Source: Arthrobacter pullicola (lineage in GTDB: Bacteria; Actinomycetota; Actinomycetes; Actinomycetales; Micrococcaceae). Taken from it: a stretch of DNA of 64,000 nt. The notes under the pieces were generated by a model, which worked only from the letters and a program-made list of their open reading frames with translations, had not been told where the DNA came from and did not search any database. Shown piece after piece: positions 54,560 through 63,726 of the stretch. Positions within the stretch are counted from its first letter, which is position 1; each line of letters starts with the position of its first letter. Where the stretch lies: positions 1 to 64,000 of the forward strand of contig NZ_JACSQC010000005.1 in the NCBI RefSeq assembly GCF_014836875.1, given 5' to 3'. The position numbers were made by a program, and so were the translations under genes.

Positions 54560-56206
54560 CTACCCGAGGAAGCCCGCGGCGTCGTAGAGCATCTCTCCTC
54601 CGACGACGGTGGCCACCACCTCCGTTTCACGGATGCGGGAAGGGTCAACCTGGAACAGGTCCTCAGAGAGGACCGTGAAATCAGCGAGCATTCCGTGCCG
54701 CAGCGCCCCCTTGTCCTGTTCCTGGCCGACGGCGTAAGCCGAACCGAAGGTGTAGGCGCGGACGGCTTCGGCGACGGTGAGCCGTTCCCCGGCTCCCAGG
54801 ATCCGCCCGGAAGCCGTGCGCCGGTTGACCATGTCGTGGATGGAGACCAGCGGATTTCCGTCAGAGACAGGCGAGTCGGTGGATCCGGGGAGGACCATAC
54901 CTGCGTTCAGCAGCGACTTCATCCGGTAGATCAATGGTGCCAGGGCGGGTTCGACAGCATCCATCATTCCGTCGCCGAAGTCGGAGATGAAGGTGCCCTG
55001 GGGAACTGCCGTGAGTCCAAGGGCGGCTGCCCGGGCCACCTGGGCATCCGAGGCCAGCGCGAAGTGCTCAATCCGGTGCCGCGCCCCCGGCCGCGGAAGG
55101 ATGCGCTGGGCTTCCTCGACTGCATCCATCACATGGTCGATGGCCGCGTCACCGATGGCGTGGGTGGCTACAGTCCAGCCGGCTGCGTGCGCTCCGGTAA
55201 TCATGGCCCGGAGCTCCTCCGCGTCATACTGCATCACACCGTGGTTGTGCGGTTCACCGTGGTAACAGTGGTGCATCGCAGCGGACCGTCCGATGAATGA
55301 ACCATCGGCGACGATCTTGACCGGACCAACACGCAGCCGGTCATCCCCCAGCCCGGTGCGGATCCCCAGATCGAGCCCGAACAGGTTTCGGCCCTTCATA
55401 CCTTCCACTGCGTGCAAAGTGGTGCAGTAGGGCATCAGGGTCACGCGCGTGCGCAGGGTCCCCTCCTCCACTGCCTGCTGGTAGGAGTGGAAATCCAGGG
55501 GCGTGTTGCCGACCATGCGGTGATCGCCGACGCCGGGTTCCGTCACCGATGTGAGGCCGTACCGCAGTGTCTGACGGCCGGCCAGGCCGAGGTTCCGCTG
55601 CACCTCGCCCAGGTCCATGGGCCGGACCAGATCGTAGATCAGCACCATGGCGCGCTCCTGAAGCAGCCCGCTGGCGCGGCCTTCGCCGTCCCGGTCCACG
55701 TGGCCTCCCGCGAAGTCCGGGACCCCCAGCCGGCCGGGATAGCCGGCCAGCTCAAAGGCGCGGGTGCTGGCCGTGCCCATATGCCCGGAGACGTGTTCCA
55801 GAAATACCGGACGCCCGCCGGCTGCCTGGTGCAGGGCCTCGGCATCGGGATGAGACTCGAGGAAGTTCTGGTCATAGCCGGATCCCCGGACCCAGCCGCC
55901 GGCCGGCAGGGTCCGGGCATGTTCGGCTACGGCGGCGTAGATGTCTGCGAGGCTGCGCACTTTGCCCGGCCGCAGGTCCAGGGCCGCAAGCCGGGCACCG
56001 GTCAGTGACAAATGAAAGTGCGCGTCATGGAAGCCCGGGAACACCGCTGCTCCGCGCAGGTCGATTACCTCCGCTGCCTGAACCCCATCAAGTTCGGCGT
56101 CAAGTCCGGCAATCCGCCCACCGAAGACGCCGACGCGGCTGGCCAGGGGATAGTCCGGATCCATGGTGCGGAACCGTCCGTTGGTAAAGATGGCATCTAT
56201 GCGCAA
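54560..56206 (-). CDS. Amidohydrolase, YtcJ-like
   Basis: A 548-residue metal-dependent hydrolase of the amidohydrolase superfamily. The metal-binding HxH is in GFHDAHFHLSL (His63, His65), with further histidines in THAIGDAAIDHVMDA and RIEHFALAS, and the aspartate in GSTDSPVSDGNPL. This is the YtcJ subgroup, whose substrates are mostly unknown. The start is TTG 56206 with AGGAAG before it. It diverges from a LysR regulator gene, which probably controls it. Confidence 0.9.
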   Translation of the reverse strand: MRIDAIFTNGRFRTMDPDYPLASRVGVFGGRIAGLDAELDGVQAAEVIDLRGAAVFPGFHDAHFHLSLTGARLAALDLRPGKVRSLADIYAAVAEHARTLPAGGWVRGSGYDQNFLESHPDAEALHQAAGGRPVFLEHVSGHMGTASTRAFELAGYPGRLGVPDFAGGHVDRDGEGRASGLLQERAMVLIYDLVRPMDLGEVQRNLGLAGRQTLRYGLTSVTEPGVGDHRMVGNTPLDFHSYQQAVEEGTLRTRVTLMPYCTTLHAVEGMKGRNLFGLDLGIRTGLGDDRLRVGPVKIVADGSFIGRSAAMHHCYHGEPHNHGVMQYDAEELRAMITGAHAAGWTVATHAIGDAAIDHVMDAVEEAQRILPRPGARHRIEHFALASDAQVARAAALGLTAVPQGTFISDFGDGMMDAVEPALAPLIYRMKSLLNAGMVLPGSTDSPVSDGNPLVSIHDMVNRRTASGRILGAGERLTVAEAVRAYTFGSAYAVGQEQDKGALRHGMLADFTVLSEDLFQVDPSRIRETEVVATVVGGEMLYDAAGFLG

Positions 56207-56226
56207 TTGGGCTTCCTAGCTTTAGG

Positions 56227-56268
56227 CCCGGCGCCGGAACATGTGGGGGAACGGGTTCCAGCGCCGGG
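56227..56268. promoter_or_regulatory. Inverted repeat in amidohydrolase/LysR divergent region
   Basis: CCCGGCGC-N2-GGAAC pairs with GTTCC-A-GCGCCGGG around a 14-base loop, 21 bases upstream of the amidohydrolase start. It could be a leader hairpin or part of a regulator site. A short palindrome GACA-TAAC-TGTC lies at about 56325-56336. Confidence 0.35.
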
Positions 56269-56372
56269 AGACCTGCGGGGGCGCCGGGCGGACTCCAGCG
56301 CAGGATCTACACTGCAGCAGGTATGACATAACTGTCTAATGAATTTTCCGCACTGTGCCATAACCTATTGAC

Positions 56373-57299
56373 ATGATGGACCAGCGTGAATTGCAGTATT
56401 TTCTGGCCGTGGCCAACCACGGCACCGTGAGCGCCGCCGCAGCCGCTGTCTACGTTTCCCAGCCGGCTGTTTCCCGCCGGATTGCCGGATTGGAACGGAA
56501 GCTGGGGGTGCGTCTCTTTCGGCGGACAGCCTCAGGAATGAAGCTCACACCGGCCGGGGAACGCGTGCGCGAACTGGCGCAGGACCTGCAGAACCGGCAG
56601 GACAGGGCGGACGGGGTGCTGGAGGCTATGCGCCGGGGACACCAGTCCTTTACCGTCGCCTGCCCGGAAACAACCGCGAACTTCTTCATCGCCCCGTTCA
56701 TTGCCGGGGGCGCCCCGATCGCAGACATCCAACCTGCTCATCCCGGTGAGGTTTATGCCCGGTTGTCCACCGGGGCGGACATGGCGGTTAATACCTCTGC
56801 GCCGCCGTCCCATCTGCGCGGGCACCATCTGGCCTCGGCACCGGTCTTTGTCCACTTCCGGTCCGGTGACCGGCTGGCCGCTGCCGGCGCCGAGGTGGAG
56901 CTCGCCGACGTTGCCCGCGAGCCTGTCCTGCTTCCGGGCCATGGCAGTGCAATCGGGAAAACCGTCAGGGACACCGCCCTCGCCGGCCGAATCGACCTGG
57001 CCCTGGCCCGGACCACGAGCAACGGCACCATGGCGCAGGCCATGGCGGCAGCCGGCCATGGAAACGCGGTCACCATTGAACCGGCAGGCTTCGGCTTGAA
57101 GAGCGCGTTCCTGATCCACCGGGGCAGGCGCCTCAGCATTGGCCTCTACGCGGGCTGGGAATCCGACCACTATGCTGCCGCCGAGCTTGGCGGGCTGGCC
57201 ACCGCCCTCGGAGCCTGGATGCAGGACAGGGTTCCCCGCCTGGCGGGCCTGGCCCCCCGCTCCCCCGCTGCGCCTTCGGAACACCCGGCGTCGTCCTGA
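56373..57299 (+). CDS. LysR-family transcriptional regulator
   Basis: A 308-residue LysR-type regulator with the N-terminal helix-turn-helix ELQYFLAVANHGTVSAAAAAVYVSQPAVSRRIAGLERKLGVRLFRR (about 5-50) and a C-terminal substrate-binding-like domain. It is divergent from the YtcJ-like amidohydrolase, the usual arrangement for a LysR regulator and its target. No Shine-Dalgarno is seen before ATG 56373 (another ATG is the next codon), so a leaderless message is possible. Confidence 0.93.
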   Translation: MMDQRELQYFLAVANHGTVSAAAAAVYVSQPAVSRRIAGLERKLGVRLFRRTASGMKLTPAGERVRELAQDLQNRQDRADGVLEAMRRGHQSFTVACPETTANFFIAPFIAGGAPIADIQPAHPGEVYARLSTGADMAVNTSAPPSHLRGHHLASAPVFVHFRSGDRLAAAGAEVELADVAREPVLLPGHGSAIGKTVRDTALAGRIDLALARTTSNGTMAQAMAAAGHGNAVTIEPAGFGLKSAFLIHRGRRLSIGLYAGWESDHYAAAELGGLATALGAWMQDRVPRLAGLAPRSPAAPSEHPASS

Positions 57300-57383
57300 C
57301 CTGTCCGTCGGCCGAAACGGGAAACCCGCGGCACTCCCCTCAACAGCGGGGGTGTCCGCGGGCTTCCCTGCAGGCTTTGCCGG

Positions 57384-58955
57384 CTAGATCGACGGCACGT
57401 CCTCCTTGCCGGGGGACTCATCCGGGGCGCTGCCGGAGTGTCCGACCCGCAGCGTCTCACCCCGGAAGAACCCCGGATGACGCCGGTACATCAGGAGCAT
57501 CAGCACGGCACCAAGGGCGATGACGCCCATCCCCAGCACGAAGACCAGGCCAACACCGCCCACGGAGGAACCGGAACCGTACGCGGGATCCATGGAATCG
57601 ATGGCCGTCTTCAGGAACATCACCCACAGGATGATGCCGCCAAGGGCCGGAGCCAGGAACTTCAGCAGGAAGTTGCGCATTCCGCTGAAGGCTTCCCGCC
57701 GGAAGTACCAGACGCAGGCCAGGGCGGTCAGCCCATAGTAGAAGCAGATCATCAGGCCCAGGGCGGTAATGGTGTCCCAGAGCGCGTTCTCGGACAACAG
57801 CCGGGTGATGACGTAGAACCCTGCCGCGGCCACGGCAGCCGCCACGGTGGCATAGCCCGGGGACTTGTGCGCGGGGCTGATCCTGCTGAAGCTGCGGGGC
57901 AGGGCACGGTAGTGTCCCATGGCCAGCAGCGTGCGCGCCGGAGAGACGAAGGTCGACTGCAGCGAGGCAGCGGAACTGCTCAGGATGGACAGGGACATCA
58001 GGATGGCGAACGGGCCCATCACGGGACCGGCCAGCACAGCAAAGATGCTCTCCTGGTTTTCCGGGTTCCCGGCACCCAGTTCCCCGTCTCCCACACCGGC
58101 GTAGGAGATCACGGCGAGGGCGATCATCATGTAGATCAGCACGATCACGAACACGGTGGCCGTGGCCGCGCGGCCCGGGGTTTTGTCCGGGTCCTTGGTT
58201 TCCTCGTTCATGGTGAGGGTAACGTCCCAGCCCCAGTACACGAAGATGGAGAGGGACACACCGGCGGCGAACGCTGAGAAGGATTCAACGGCGAACGGGT
58301 TGAACCATTCGGCACTGATCTGGGTGGGGTCAAAGGCCGTCCCGTTAGCTACATGGACGAACGCGGCCACGGAGAACCAGGTGAGCACCACCAGCTGGAA
58401 GGCTACGAGGACGTACTGCACGGTTTTGGTGGTTTCGACGCCGCGGTAGGAAATCCAGCAGGCCACGGCAATGAACACCAGCGTCGTTGCTATGTTCAGG
58501 GGAAGGTTCAGGGTCAGGTCTGCCAGGGCGTCATTGCCCGTCACCTGTGCCAGCATGAGGTAAAAGAAGTCCACCGCGACGGCGGCGAGGTTCGAGAGCA
58601 CGATGATGGTGGCGGCAATCAGCCCCCAGCCGCCCATCCAGCCGACCCAGGGCCCAAAAGCCCGGGTCGCCCAGGTGAACGACGTCCCGGAGTCCGGCAT
58701 CGCGGTGTTCAGTTCGCGGTACCCGATCGCTACCAGGATCATCGGGATGAAGCCGACCAGGAAGATCGCCGGGAGCTGGACCCCCACCTCGGAAACGGTG
58801 GGGCCGAGCCCCGAGGTGAGGGTGTAAGCCGGGGCGATGCAGGAGATGCCGATGACGACGGCGCCGATCAGGCCAACCTGCCCGCCCTTCAGTCCCTTGC
58901 TGGAGAGCCCGCTTCCTTCCGCGCCCGGGCGCGCTGCTTTTGAGTTGGCGCTCAT
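57384..58955 (-). CDS. APC-family amino acid/polyamine permease
   Basis: A 523-residue permease with about 12 membrane helices; GAVVIGISCIAPAYTLTSGLGPTV in helix 1 and YRELNTAMPDSGTSFTWATRAFGPWVGWMGGW are typical of the APC superfamily. The frame continues upstream within the stress-protein gene, but ATG 58955 overlaps that gene's stop (ATGA) and gives the family start. It is the third gene of an operon with an amine oxidase, so putrescine or a related amine or amino acid is a likely substrate by context only. Confidence 0.92.
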   Translation of the reverse strand: MSANSKAARPGAEGSGLSSKGLKGGQVGLIGAVVIGISCIAPAYTLTSGLGPTVSEVGVQLPAIFLVGFIPMILVAIGYRELNTAMPDSGTSFTWATRAFGPWVGWMGGWGLIAATIIVLSNLAAVAVDFFYLMLAQVTGNDALADLTLNLPLNIATTLVFIAVACWISYRGVETTKTVQYVLVAFQLVVLTWFSVAAFVHVANGTAFDPTQISAEWFNPFAVESFSAFAAGVSLSIFVYWGWDVTLTMNEETKDPDKTPGRAATATVFVIVLIYMMIALAVISYAGVGDGELGAGNPENQESIFAVLAGPVMGPFAILMSLSILSSSAASLQSTFVSPARTLLAMGHYRALPRSFSRISPAHKSPGYATVAAAVAAAGFYVITRLLSENALWDTITALGLMICFYYGLTALACVWYFRREAFSGMRNFLLKFLAPALGGIILWVMFLKTAIDSMDPAYGSGSSVGGVGLVFVLGMGVIALGAVLMLLMYRRHPGFFRGETLRVGHSGSAPDESPGKEDVPSI

Positions 58956-59866
58956 TGCGGTTCTCCTGTCTGCGGTGCGGGTGCAGCCGGCCGCTCTGCA
59001 GTACCGGCCGTACTCGGGGTGCCCATGTAGCCGCGGGGCACCACGACCATCGGGACCGGGAGGCTGCGCAGTACTTTCGAGGCCGTGGTCCCCAGGAACA
59101 GCTGGTTGTGCAGGGCGAGGCGGCTGGACCCGATGATGAAGATCTCCCCATCCTCGAAGTCCAGGTTGTCGACGGCGTTTTCGATGGTGCGTCCCTGAGC
59201 GACCTCGCCGGTGACCTGGCACCGGCCGCGGGTGAGCGTTTCAGCCTTGGCGACGCGGTCGGCAACATGCAGCCTGGCTTCATCCAGGGCCGCACTCTCC
59301 GATGAAGCCAGCGCCACGAGCGAGAGCAGGCGCAGCGGCAGGCCGCGCTGGGCGGCAGACGCGGCTCCGACTTCCAGGACGTCCTCGGCCCCGCGCCGTT
59401 CCCCGACGGCACAGGTGACACGGGTAATCGGATCGGTCCGGCTGTAGCCGTACGGGGCCAGGGCCACGGGAACGTGGGCGGCGTGGAGCAGGGCGTTGGC
59501 CACGCTGCCCACCGTGTAGCGCTTGAACAGGCCGTTGCTGCCGGCGCCGACCACAATGAGTCCGGCGCCGAACTCGGCAGCGGCGTCAATGAGTCCGCGC
59601 GCATCGGAGTCGGCTGCCCGGATGTGGCCCCGCGCCTCGATGTCTTCCGGCACCATGGCCAGGGCCTCGTCCAGCCAGGCCCCGAGCTGTTCAGCCAGCA
59701 GCGTGGCGTAGGACCGTTCCGGGGGATAAACCGCCGCATAGGGCGACTGTTCGGGGTCGATCATCACCAGGTCCAGGGACGCCCCCTGGCTGCGCGCAAG
59801 CGCACAGGCCAGGTTCAGGGCATCCCTGCCCCGCTCCGTCGCGGCGTAGCCGACTACGTAGCGCAC
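58952..59866 (-). CDS. Universal stress protein with two UspA domains
   Basis: A 304-residue protein of two UspA domains (about 1-140 and 147-285). The ATP-binding pattern G-x2-G-x9-G-S is visible as GAGSNGLFKRYTVGS in the first half; the second half has IIGSSRLALHNQLFLGTTA. It lies between amine oxidase and permease genes; start GTG 59866 is 7 bases after the oxidase stop, with no strong ribosome-binding site, which suggests translational coupling. Fusion or clustering of Usp with APC permeases is known, perhaps tuning transport. Confidence 0.9.
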   Translation of the reverse strand: MRYVVGYAATERGRDALNLACALARSQGASLDLVMIDPEQSPYAAVYPPERSYATLLAEQLGAWLDEALAMVPEDIEARGHIRAADSDARGLIDAAAEFGAGLIVVGAGSNGLFKRYTVGSVANALLHAAHVPVALAPYGYSRTDPITRVTCAVGERRGAEDVLEVGAASAAQRGLPLRLLSLVALASSESAALDEARLHVADRVAKAETLTRGRCQVTGEVAQGRTIENAVDNLDFEDGEIFIIGSSRLALHNQLFLGTTASKVLRSLPVPMVVVPRGYMGTPSTAGTAERPAAPAPQTGEPQ

Positions 59867-59872
59867 TGGAGA

Positions 59873-61243
59873 TTAGCCCTTGAACCGTGACAGGATCCGG
59901 TCCGCCGTCTGCGCGCCCATCCGCACGGCGCCGTCGACGTGCTGGTAGCCCTCGGCTGCCAGGTCGGAGCTGGACCAGTAGATGGGGCCAACCGGAACCA
60001 GCTGGTCCGGGCCGTAGCGGTGCAGGCCGCCCAGATCGTAGCTGGCAGCGTAGGCGCCGCGGGTCCACTCCTCCGAACCCCAGTCGGATTCGTAGTAGAC
60101 CTCGGGAGTCAGCGCTTCTTCGCCCAGGTAGCCGGCGATGGATTTGAGGATGGCCTGCTTGCGCTCTTCGGCGCTAAGTTCGAACATCGCGTCTGCCTTT
60201 TCGTCAGACACGAAGCCCACCAGGGTGCCGCGGGGGTCGCCGTGGTTGGTGTTGTCGTAGACCTCCTGGACCAGCTCGTGCGCGCCGAAGCAGGTGCCGG
60301 ACAGCCCGGATTCGCGCCAGAACGGTGTTGCGTACACGGCGTGGACCTTGATGACCAGGCCCAGGGACTGGTGCTGGTGCATCTGGTGCTGGCGGCGCGG
60401 CAGCGGCGGGTCGAAGGAGACCCGGGAGTAGAGGTTCGGCGGCACTGCCATGACCGCGTAGCGTGCGGTGACGCTGACGCCGTCGGCAATGGCGGTGACG
60501 GAGGTGCCTTCGGCGCCTTCCGACCAGCGCAGCGTGCGGACGGGAGCGTTCAGGACGACGTCGTCACCGAGTTCCGCTGCCATGCGTTCGGAAACCTGCT
60601 GCATGCCGCCGGCAACGCGGCGGTCGAGGATGAAGTCCTCGTCCACAAGGTTGGAGAAGGAGCCTGCGGAGGCCGACATCAGCAGGGCCTGCAGGGTCGA
60701 GAAGGAATGTGCCGGCTTGGTCAGCATGCCGCCGGCCACGAACAGGCCGATGTTGTTGCAGGCTTCCTCGTCGTCGGACTGGCTGCGCAGCCAGTGGTGG
60801 AAGGAGATGGTGTCCAGTTCGCGGGCGTCCGGGTGCGTCCACGGCGCGGCCGGATCGGTCTTGGCCGTGAGCTCATCCAGCAGGTTGATGAGGCGTTCCA
60901 TTTCCCTGGCCGTCTCTTCGGCGACCGGGAACATCTCCCCCGTGTAGCGGACGGCGCGGTGGTCCGCGCCGATGTAGACGGACTCGCCGTCCCGGTAGCG
61001 CTGGAAGGTCTCCAGGCCCAGTTCCTCCACCAGCTCGCTCAGGACTTCCTGGTCCGGGGAGATCCACTGTCCGCCGATTTCAAGGAAAGCACCGTCGATG
61101 GTGTCCGACCAGGTGCGGCCGCCTACCCTGTCCCGGGCTTCCAGCACGGTGACGCTCAGGCCGGCGGCTTTCAGCTTCCGGGCGGTTGTCAGGCCGGACG
61201 GGCCTGCGCCGATGATGACTACGTCGCGTTCCAGGTTCTGCAC
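59873..61243 (-). CDS. puo: Flavin monoamine oxidase, putrescine oxidase-like
   Basis: The enzyme oxidises a primary amine to an aldehyde with O2, releasing ammonia and H2O2. The 456-residue protein has the FAD motif VIIGAGPSGLTTA (8-20), ARDRVGGRTWSD, LEIGGQWISP and the C-terminal FAD segment GPIYWSSSDLAAEGYQHVDGAVRMG. Overall it resembles actinobacterial putrescine oxidases (Kocuria, Rhodococcus), and gabT nearby fits the putrescine to GABA to succinate route. Other amines cannot be excluded. Start GTG 61243 has GAGAGGAAA before it. A TetR-type operator lies upstream. Confidence 0.87.
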   Translation of the reverse strand: MQNLERDVVIIGAGPSGLTTARKLKAAGLSVTVLEARDRVGGRTWSDTIDGAFLEIGGQWISPDQEVLSELVEELGLETFQRYRDGESVYIGADHRAVRYTGEMFPVAEETAREMERLINLLDELTAKTDPAAPWTHPDARELDTISFHHWLRSQSDDEEACNNIGLFVAGGMLTKPAHSFSTLQALLMSASAGSFSNLVDEDFILDRRVAGGMQQVSERMAAELGDDVVLNAPVRTLRWSEGAEGTSVTAIADGVSVTARYAVMAVPPNLYSRVSFDPPLPRRQHQMHQHQSLGLVIKVHAVYATPFWRESGLSGTCFGAHELVQEVYDNTNHGDPRGTLVGFVSDEKADAMFELSAEERKQAILKSIAGYLGEEALTPEVYYESDWGSEEWTRGAYAASYDLGGLHRYGPDQLVPVGPIYWSSSDLAAEGYQHVDGAVRMGAQTADRILSRFKG

Positions 61244-61307
61244 TGTATTTCCTCTCTCCTGCGGCCGACCGCCGGCCGCGCAAATGAACCACCATCAAGA
61301 ACTCAAT

Positions 61308-61326
61308 AAATGAATAGCGTTCATTT
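61308..61326. promoter_or_regulatory. TetR-type operator between amine oxidase and TetR genes
   Basis: AAATGAA-TAGCG-TTCATTT is a perfect 7-base inverted repeat with a 5-base spacer, in the middle of the divergent region; an extra AAATGAA half-site lies at about 61282-61288. It is placed to control both directions. Confidence 0.6.
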
Positions 61327-61425
61327 TGTATCGACACTCTAGCCGACACCCGGCGCCGTGGGGAGACTTTGTGCGAATATTAATTCCGGGTGCCGAAGTG
61401 CCCGCCAGACCATCGGAGGAAATGG

Positions 61426-62112
61426 ATGCCGGCAGCACGCACCAAGCGGACGGCAGGGCGTCCGCACCAGCGCGTCCTGACCAGGGAGAACATCACCGAG
61501 GCGGCTCTGGCGGTGATCGGCACCAGCGGCTACGGCGGCTTCACCATGTCCTCGCTGGCCGGAAAACTCCAGGTTGCCCCCTCTGCCCTGTACAACCATG
61601 CGTCCTCGAAGCAGGAGGTCCTGCGCTGGATCCAGGACGATCTGATGGCCAAAGTGGACGTCACCGGGTTTACCGCCGGCCCCTGGGAGGACGCCGTGCG
61701 CACCTGGGCCCGTTCCTACCGTGATGTGTTTGTCCGCCACACCCCGCTGATTCCCGTGATCGCAGTGCTCCAGGTCAGCGGTGCGCCCCGCACCCTGGCC
61801 ATGTATGAGGCGGTAACGGCCGGATTCCTGCGGGCGGGCTGGCAGGAAGCACGCATTATCCCGGCAATTATTGCACTGGAATCCTTCATTTTCGGATCAG
61901 CGTTCGATGCCGTTGCGCCGGAGGATATCTTCGAAACCGGCCCGTTGACCGACGAAAGCCCCCGGTTCAGCTCCGCCGTGGCCGCTGCGGCTTCGAGAGT
62001 TGGCGGCCAGGGAGCGGATGAAGCGTTTGAGGCCGGATTGGAGGCCCTGGTCCGCGGGTTCTCGATGCCCCGGCAGAAGCAGGTGCCCCGGCAGGAAGAA
62101 CAGCACAGCTAG
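61426..62112 (+). CDS. TetR-family transcriptional regulator
   Basis: A 228-residue TetR-type repressor with the N-terminal helix-turn-helix VLTRENITEAALAVIGTSGYGGFTMSSLAGKLQVAPSALYNHASSKQEVL (about 17-66) and a helical ligand domain ending like TetR_C family members. It is divergent from the amine oxidase operon, with a strong palindrome between them, so it probably represses that operon and itself. ATG 61426 has GGAGGAAA at correct spacing; the longer frame starting 12 codons upstream lacks this. Confidence 0.93.
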   Translation: MPAARTKRTAGRPHQRVLTRENITEAALAVIGTSGYGGFTMSSLAGKLQVAPSALYNHASSKQEVLRWIQDDLMAKVDVTGFTAGPWEDAVRTWARSYRDVFVRHTPLIPVIAVLQVSGAPRTLAMYEAVTAGFLRAGWQEARIIPAIIALESFIFGSAFDAVAPEDIFETGPLTDESPRFSSAVAAAASRVGGQGADEAFEAGLEALVRGFSMPRQKQVPRQEEQHS

Positions 62113-62134
62113 CCTGGCCGCAGCTGCAGTCACA

Positions 62135-62176
62135 AAAAGGGGCGGCATCCGGTTCATCCGGACACCGCCCCTTTTT
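62135..62176. terminator. Bidirectional terminator between tetR and gabT
   Basis: AAAAGGGGCGG pairs with CCGCCCCTTTT, with an inner ATCCGG/CCGGA stem; the plus strand ends in TTTTTT and the minus strand in TTTTTG. It separates two convergent genes. Confidence 0.88.
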
Positions 62177-62217
62177 TAGGACGTCTTGACGCTCGACGGC
62201 GCTGCGCGCCGCCAGCC

Positions 62218-63573
62218 TTAGGCCTGGGCGCGGATAGCCGCTTCCAGGACGTCGAGACCGTCGGAGAGCAGCTCGTCGCTGATCACGAGCGGGGGCAGCA
62301 GGCGGATGACGTTGCCGTAGGTGCCGCAGGTCAGGATGATGACACCCTCCTGCAGGCAGGCAGCGGCGATGGCCTTGGCTGCGTCAGCGTTCGGGGTCTT
62401 GGTACCCGGCTTGACGAGCTCCAGCGCCAGCATGGCACCGCGGCCGCGCACCTCGCCGATCACGCCGGTTTCCTCGGCGACCTTGCGCATGCGGGGAACC
62501 GTGATTTCCTCGATGTGGCGGGCGCGGCCGGCCAGATCCTGGGACTTCATGGTCTCGATGGCAGCCAGCGCCGAGGCGCAGGCCACCGGGTTGCCGCCAT
62601 AGGTGCCGCCCAGGCCGCCGGGGTGGACGGCGTCGAGCAGCTCGGCGCGGCCGGTGACGGCGGAGAGCGGCATGCCGCCGGCAATGCCCTTGGCCATGGT
62701 CAGGATGTCCGGGACAACACCTTCATGGTTGACGGCGAACCACTCGCCGGTGCGGCAGAAACCGGACTGGACTTCGTCGGCGATGAAAACGATGCCGTTT
62801 TCCTTGGCCCACTCGGCCAGGCGGGGCAGGAAGCCCTCAGTCGGGACGATGAAGCCGCCTTCGCCCTGGATCGGTTCGATGAGCAGCGCGGCGAGCTGGT
62901 CTGCGCCGATCTGCTTTTCGATGGCGAGGATAGCGCGGTTTGCGGCTTCAACGCCGGTGATCTCCGGGTTTTCTTCGCGGAACGGGTAGCTCATCGGCAT
63001 CCGGTAGATCTCGGAGGCGAACGGGCCAAAGCCGGTCTTGTAGGGCATGGCCTTGGCAGTCAGGCCCATGGTGAGGTTGGTGCGGCCATGGTAGGCGTGG
63101 TCGAAGGCGACAACGGCCTGGCGTCCGGTGGCTGAGCGGGCGATCTTGACGGCGTTCTCCACGGCTTCAGCACCGGAGTTGAACAGCACGGTGCGCTTTT
63201 CGTGGTCACCGGGGGTCAGTTCGGCCAGCTTTTCGGCGACCTCGACGTAGCCTTCGTACGGGGTGACCATAAAGCAGGTGTGCGTGAACCGGGCAACCTG
63301 CTCCTGGGCTGCAGCGACCACGGCCGGATCGGAGGCACCCACGCTGGTCACGGCAATGCCGGAGCCCAGGTCGATGAAGGAGTTGCCGTCAACGTCCTGG
63401 ATGATGCCGCCGTCGGCGTCCTGGACGTAAACCGGAACACTGGAAGCGACACCCTTGGCAACGACCGCCGCACGGCGTTCGCTCAGCGCAGCGGACTTCG
63501 GGCCGGGGAAGGCCCCGGTGATATTCCGCTTCTGCTCCAGCCGGTAAGTCGGTTCGATGGCTGATGTGCTCAT
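62218..63573 (-). CDS. gabT: 4-aminobutyrate aminotransferase
   Basis: GabT transfers the amino group of GABA to 2-oxoglutarate, giving succinate semialdehyde, with PLP. The 451-residue class III aminotransferase has the glycine-rich VLFNSGAEAVENAVKIAR, AFDHAYHGRTNLTMGLT, ADEVQSGFCRTGEWFA and the PLP lysine in MAKGIAGGMPL. ATG 63573 (GAAAGG upstream) is chosen over a start seven codons earlier. Divergent PucR-family regulator and the nearby amine oxidase support a GABA/putrescine role. No succinate semialdehyde dehydrogenase is within the window. Confidence 0.95.
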   Translation of the reverse strand: MSTSAIEPTYRLEQKRNITGAFPGPKSAALSERRAAVVAKGVASSVPVYVQDADGGIIQDVDGNSFIDLGSGIAVTSVGASDPAVVAAAQEQVARFTHTCFMVTPYEGYVEVAEKLAELTPGDHEKRTVLFNSGAEAVENAVKIARSATGRQAVVAFDHAYHGRTNLTMGLTAKAMPYKTGFGPFASEIYRMPMSYPFREENPEITGVEAANRAILAIEKQIGADQLAALLIEPIQGEGGFIVPTEGFLPRLAEWAKENGIVFIADEVQSGFCRTGEWFAVNHEGVVPDILTMAKGIAGGMPLSAVTGRAELLDAVHPGGLGGTYGGNPVACASALAAIETMKSQDLAGRARHIEEITVPRMRKVAEETGVIGEVRGRGAMLALELVKPGTKTPNADAAKAIAAACLQEGVIILTCGTYGNVIRLLPPLVISDELLSDGLDVLEAAIRAQA

Positions 63574-63726
63574 GGTTCTGCCTTTCGGGAACAAAGTGTG
63601 GGGCGGCGTCAGTCCGCAATGATCCCCAACTTACGCGCCGGAGAACCCGCTGGGGACAGCCACCCGCACAATGGCTGCATTCACTTGACGTGCAAACGCC
63701 CAATCCAGCCAGCATATAGTTGTTCG

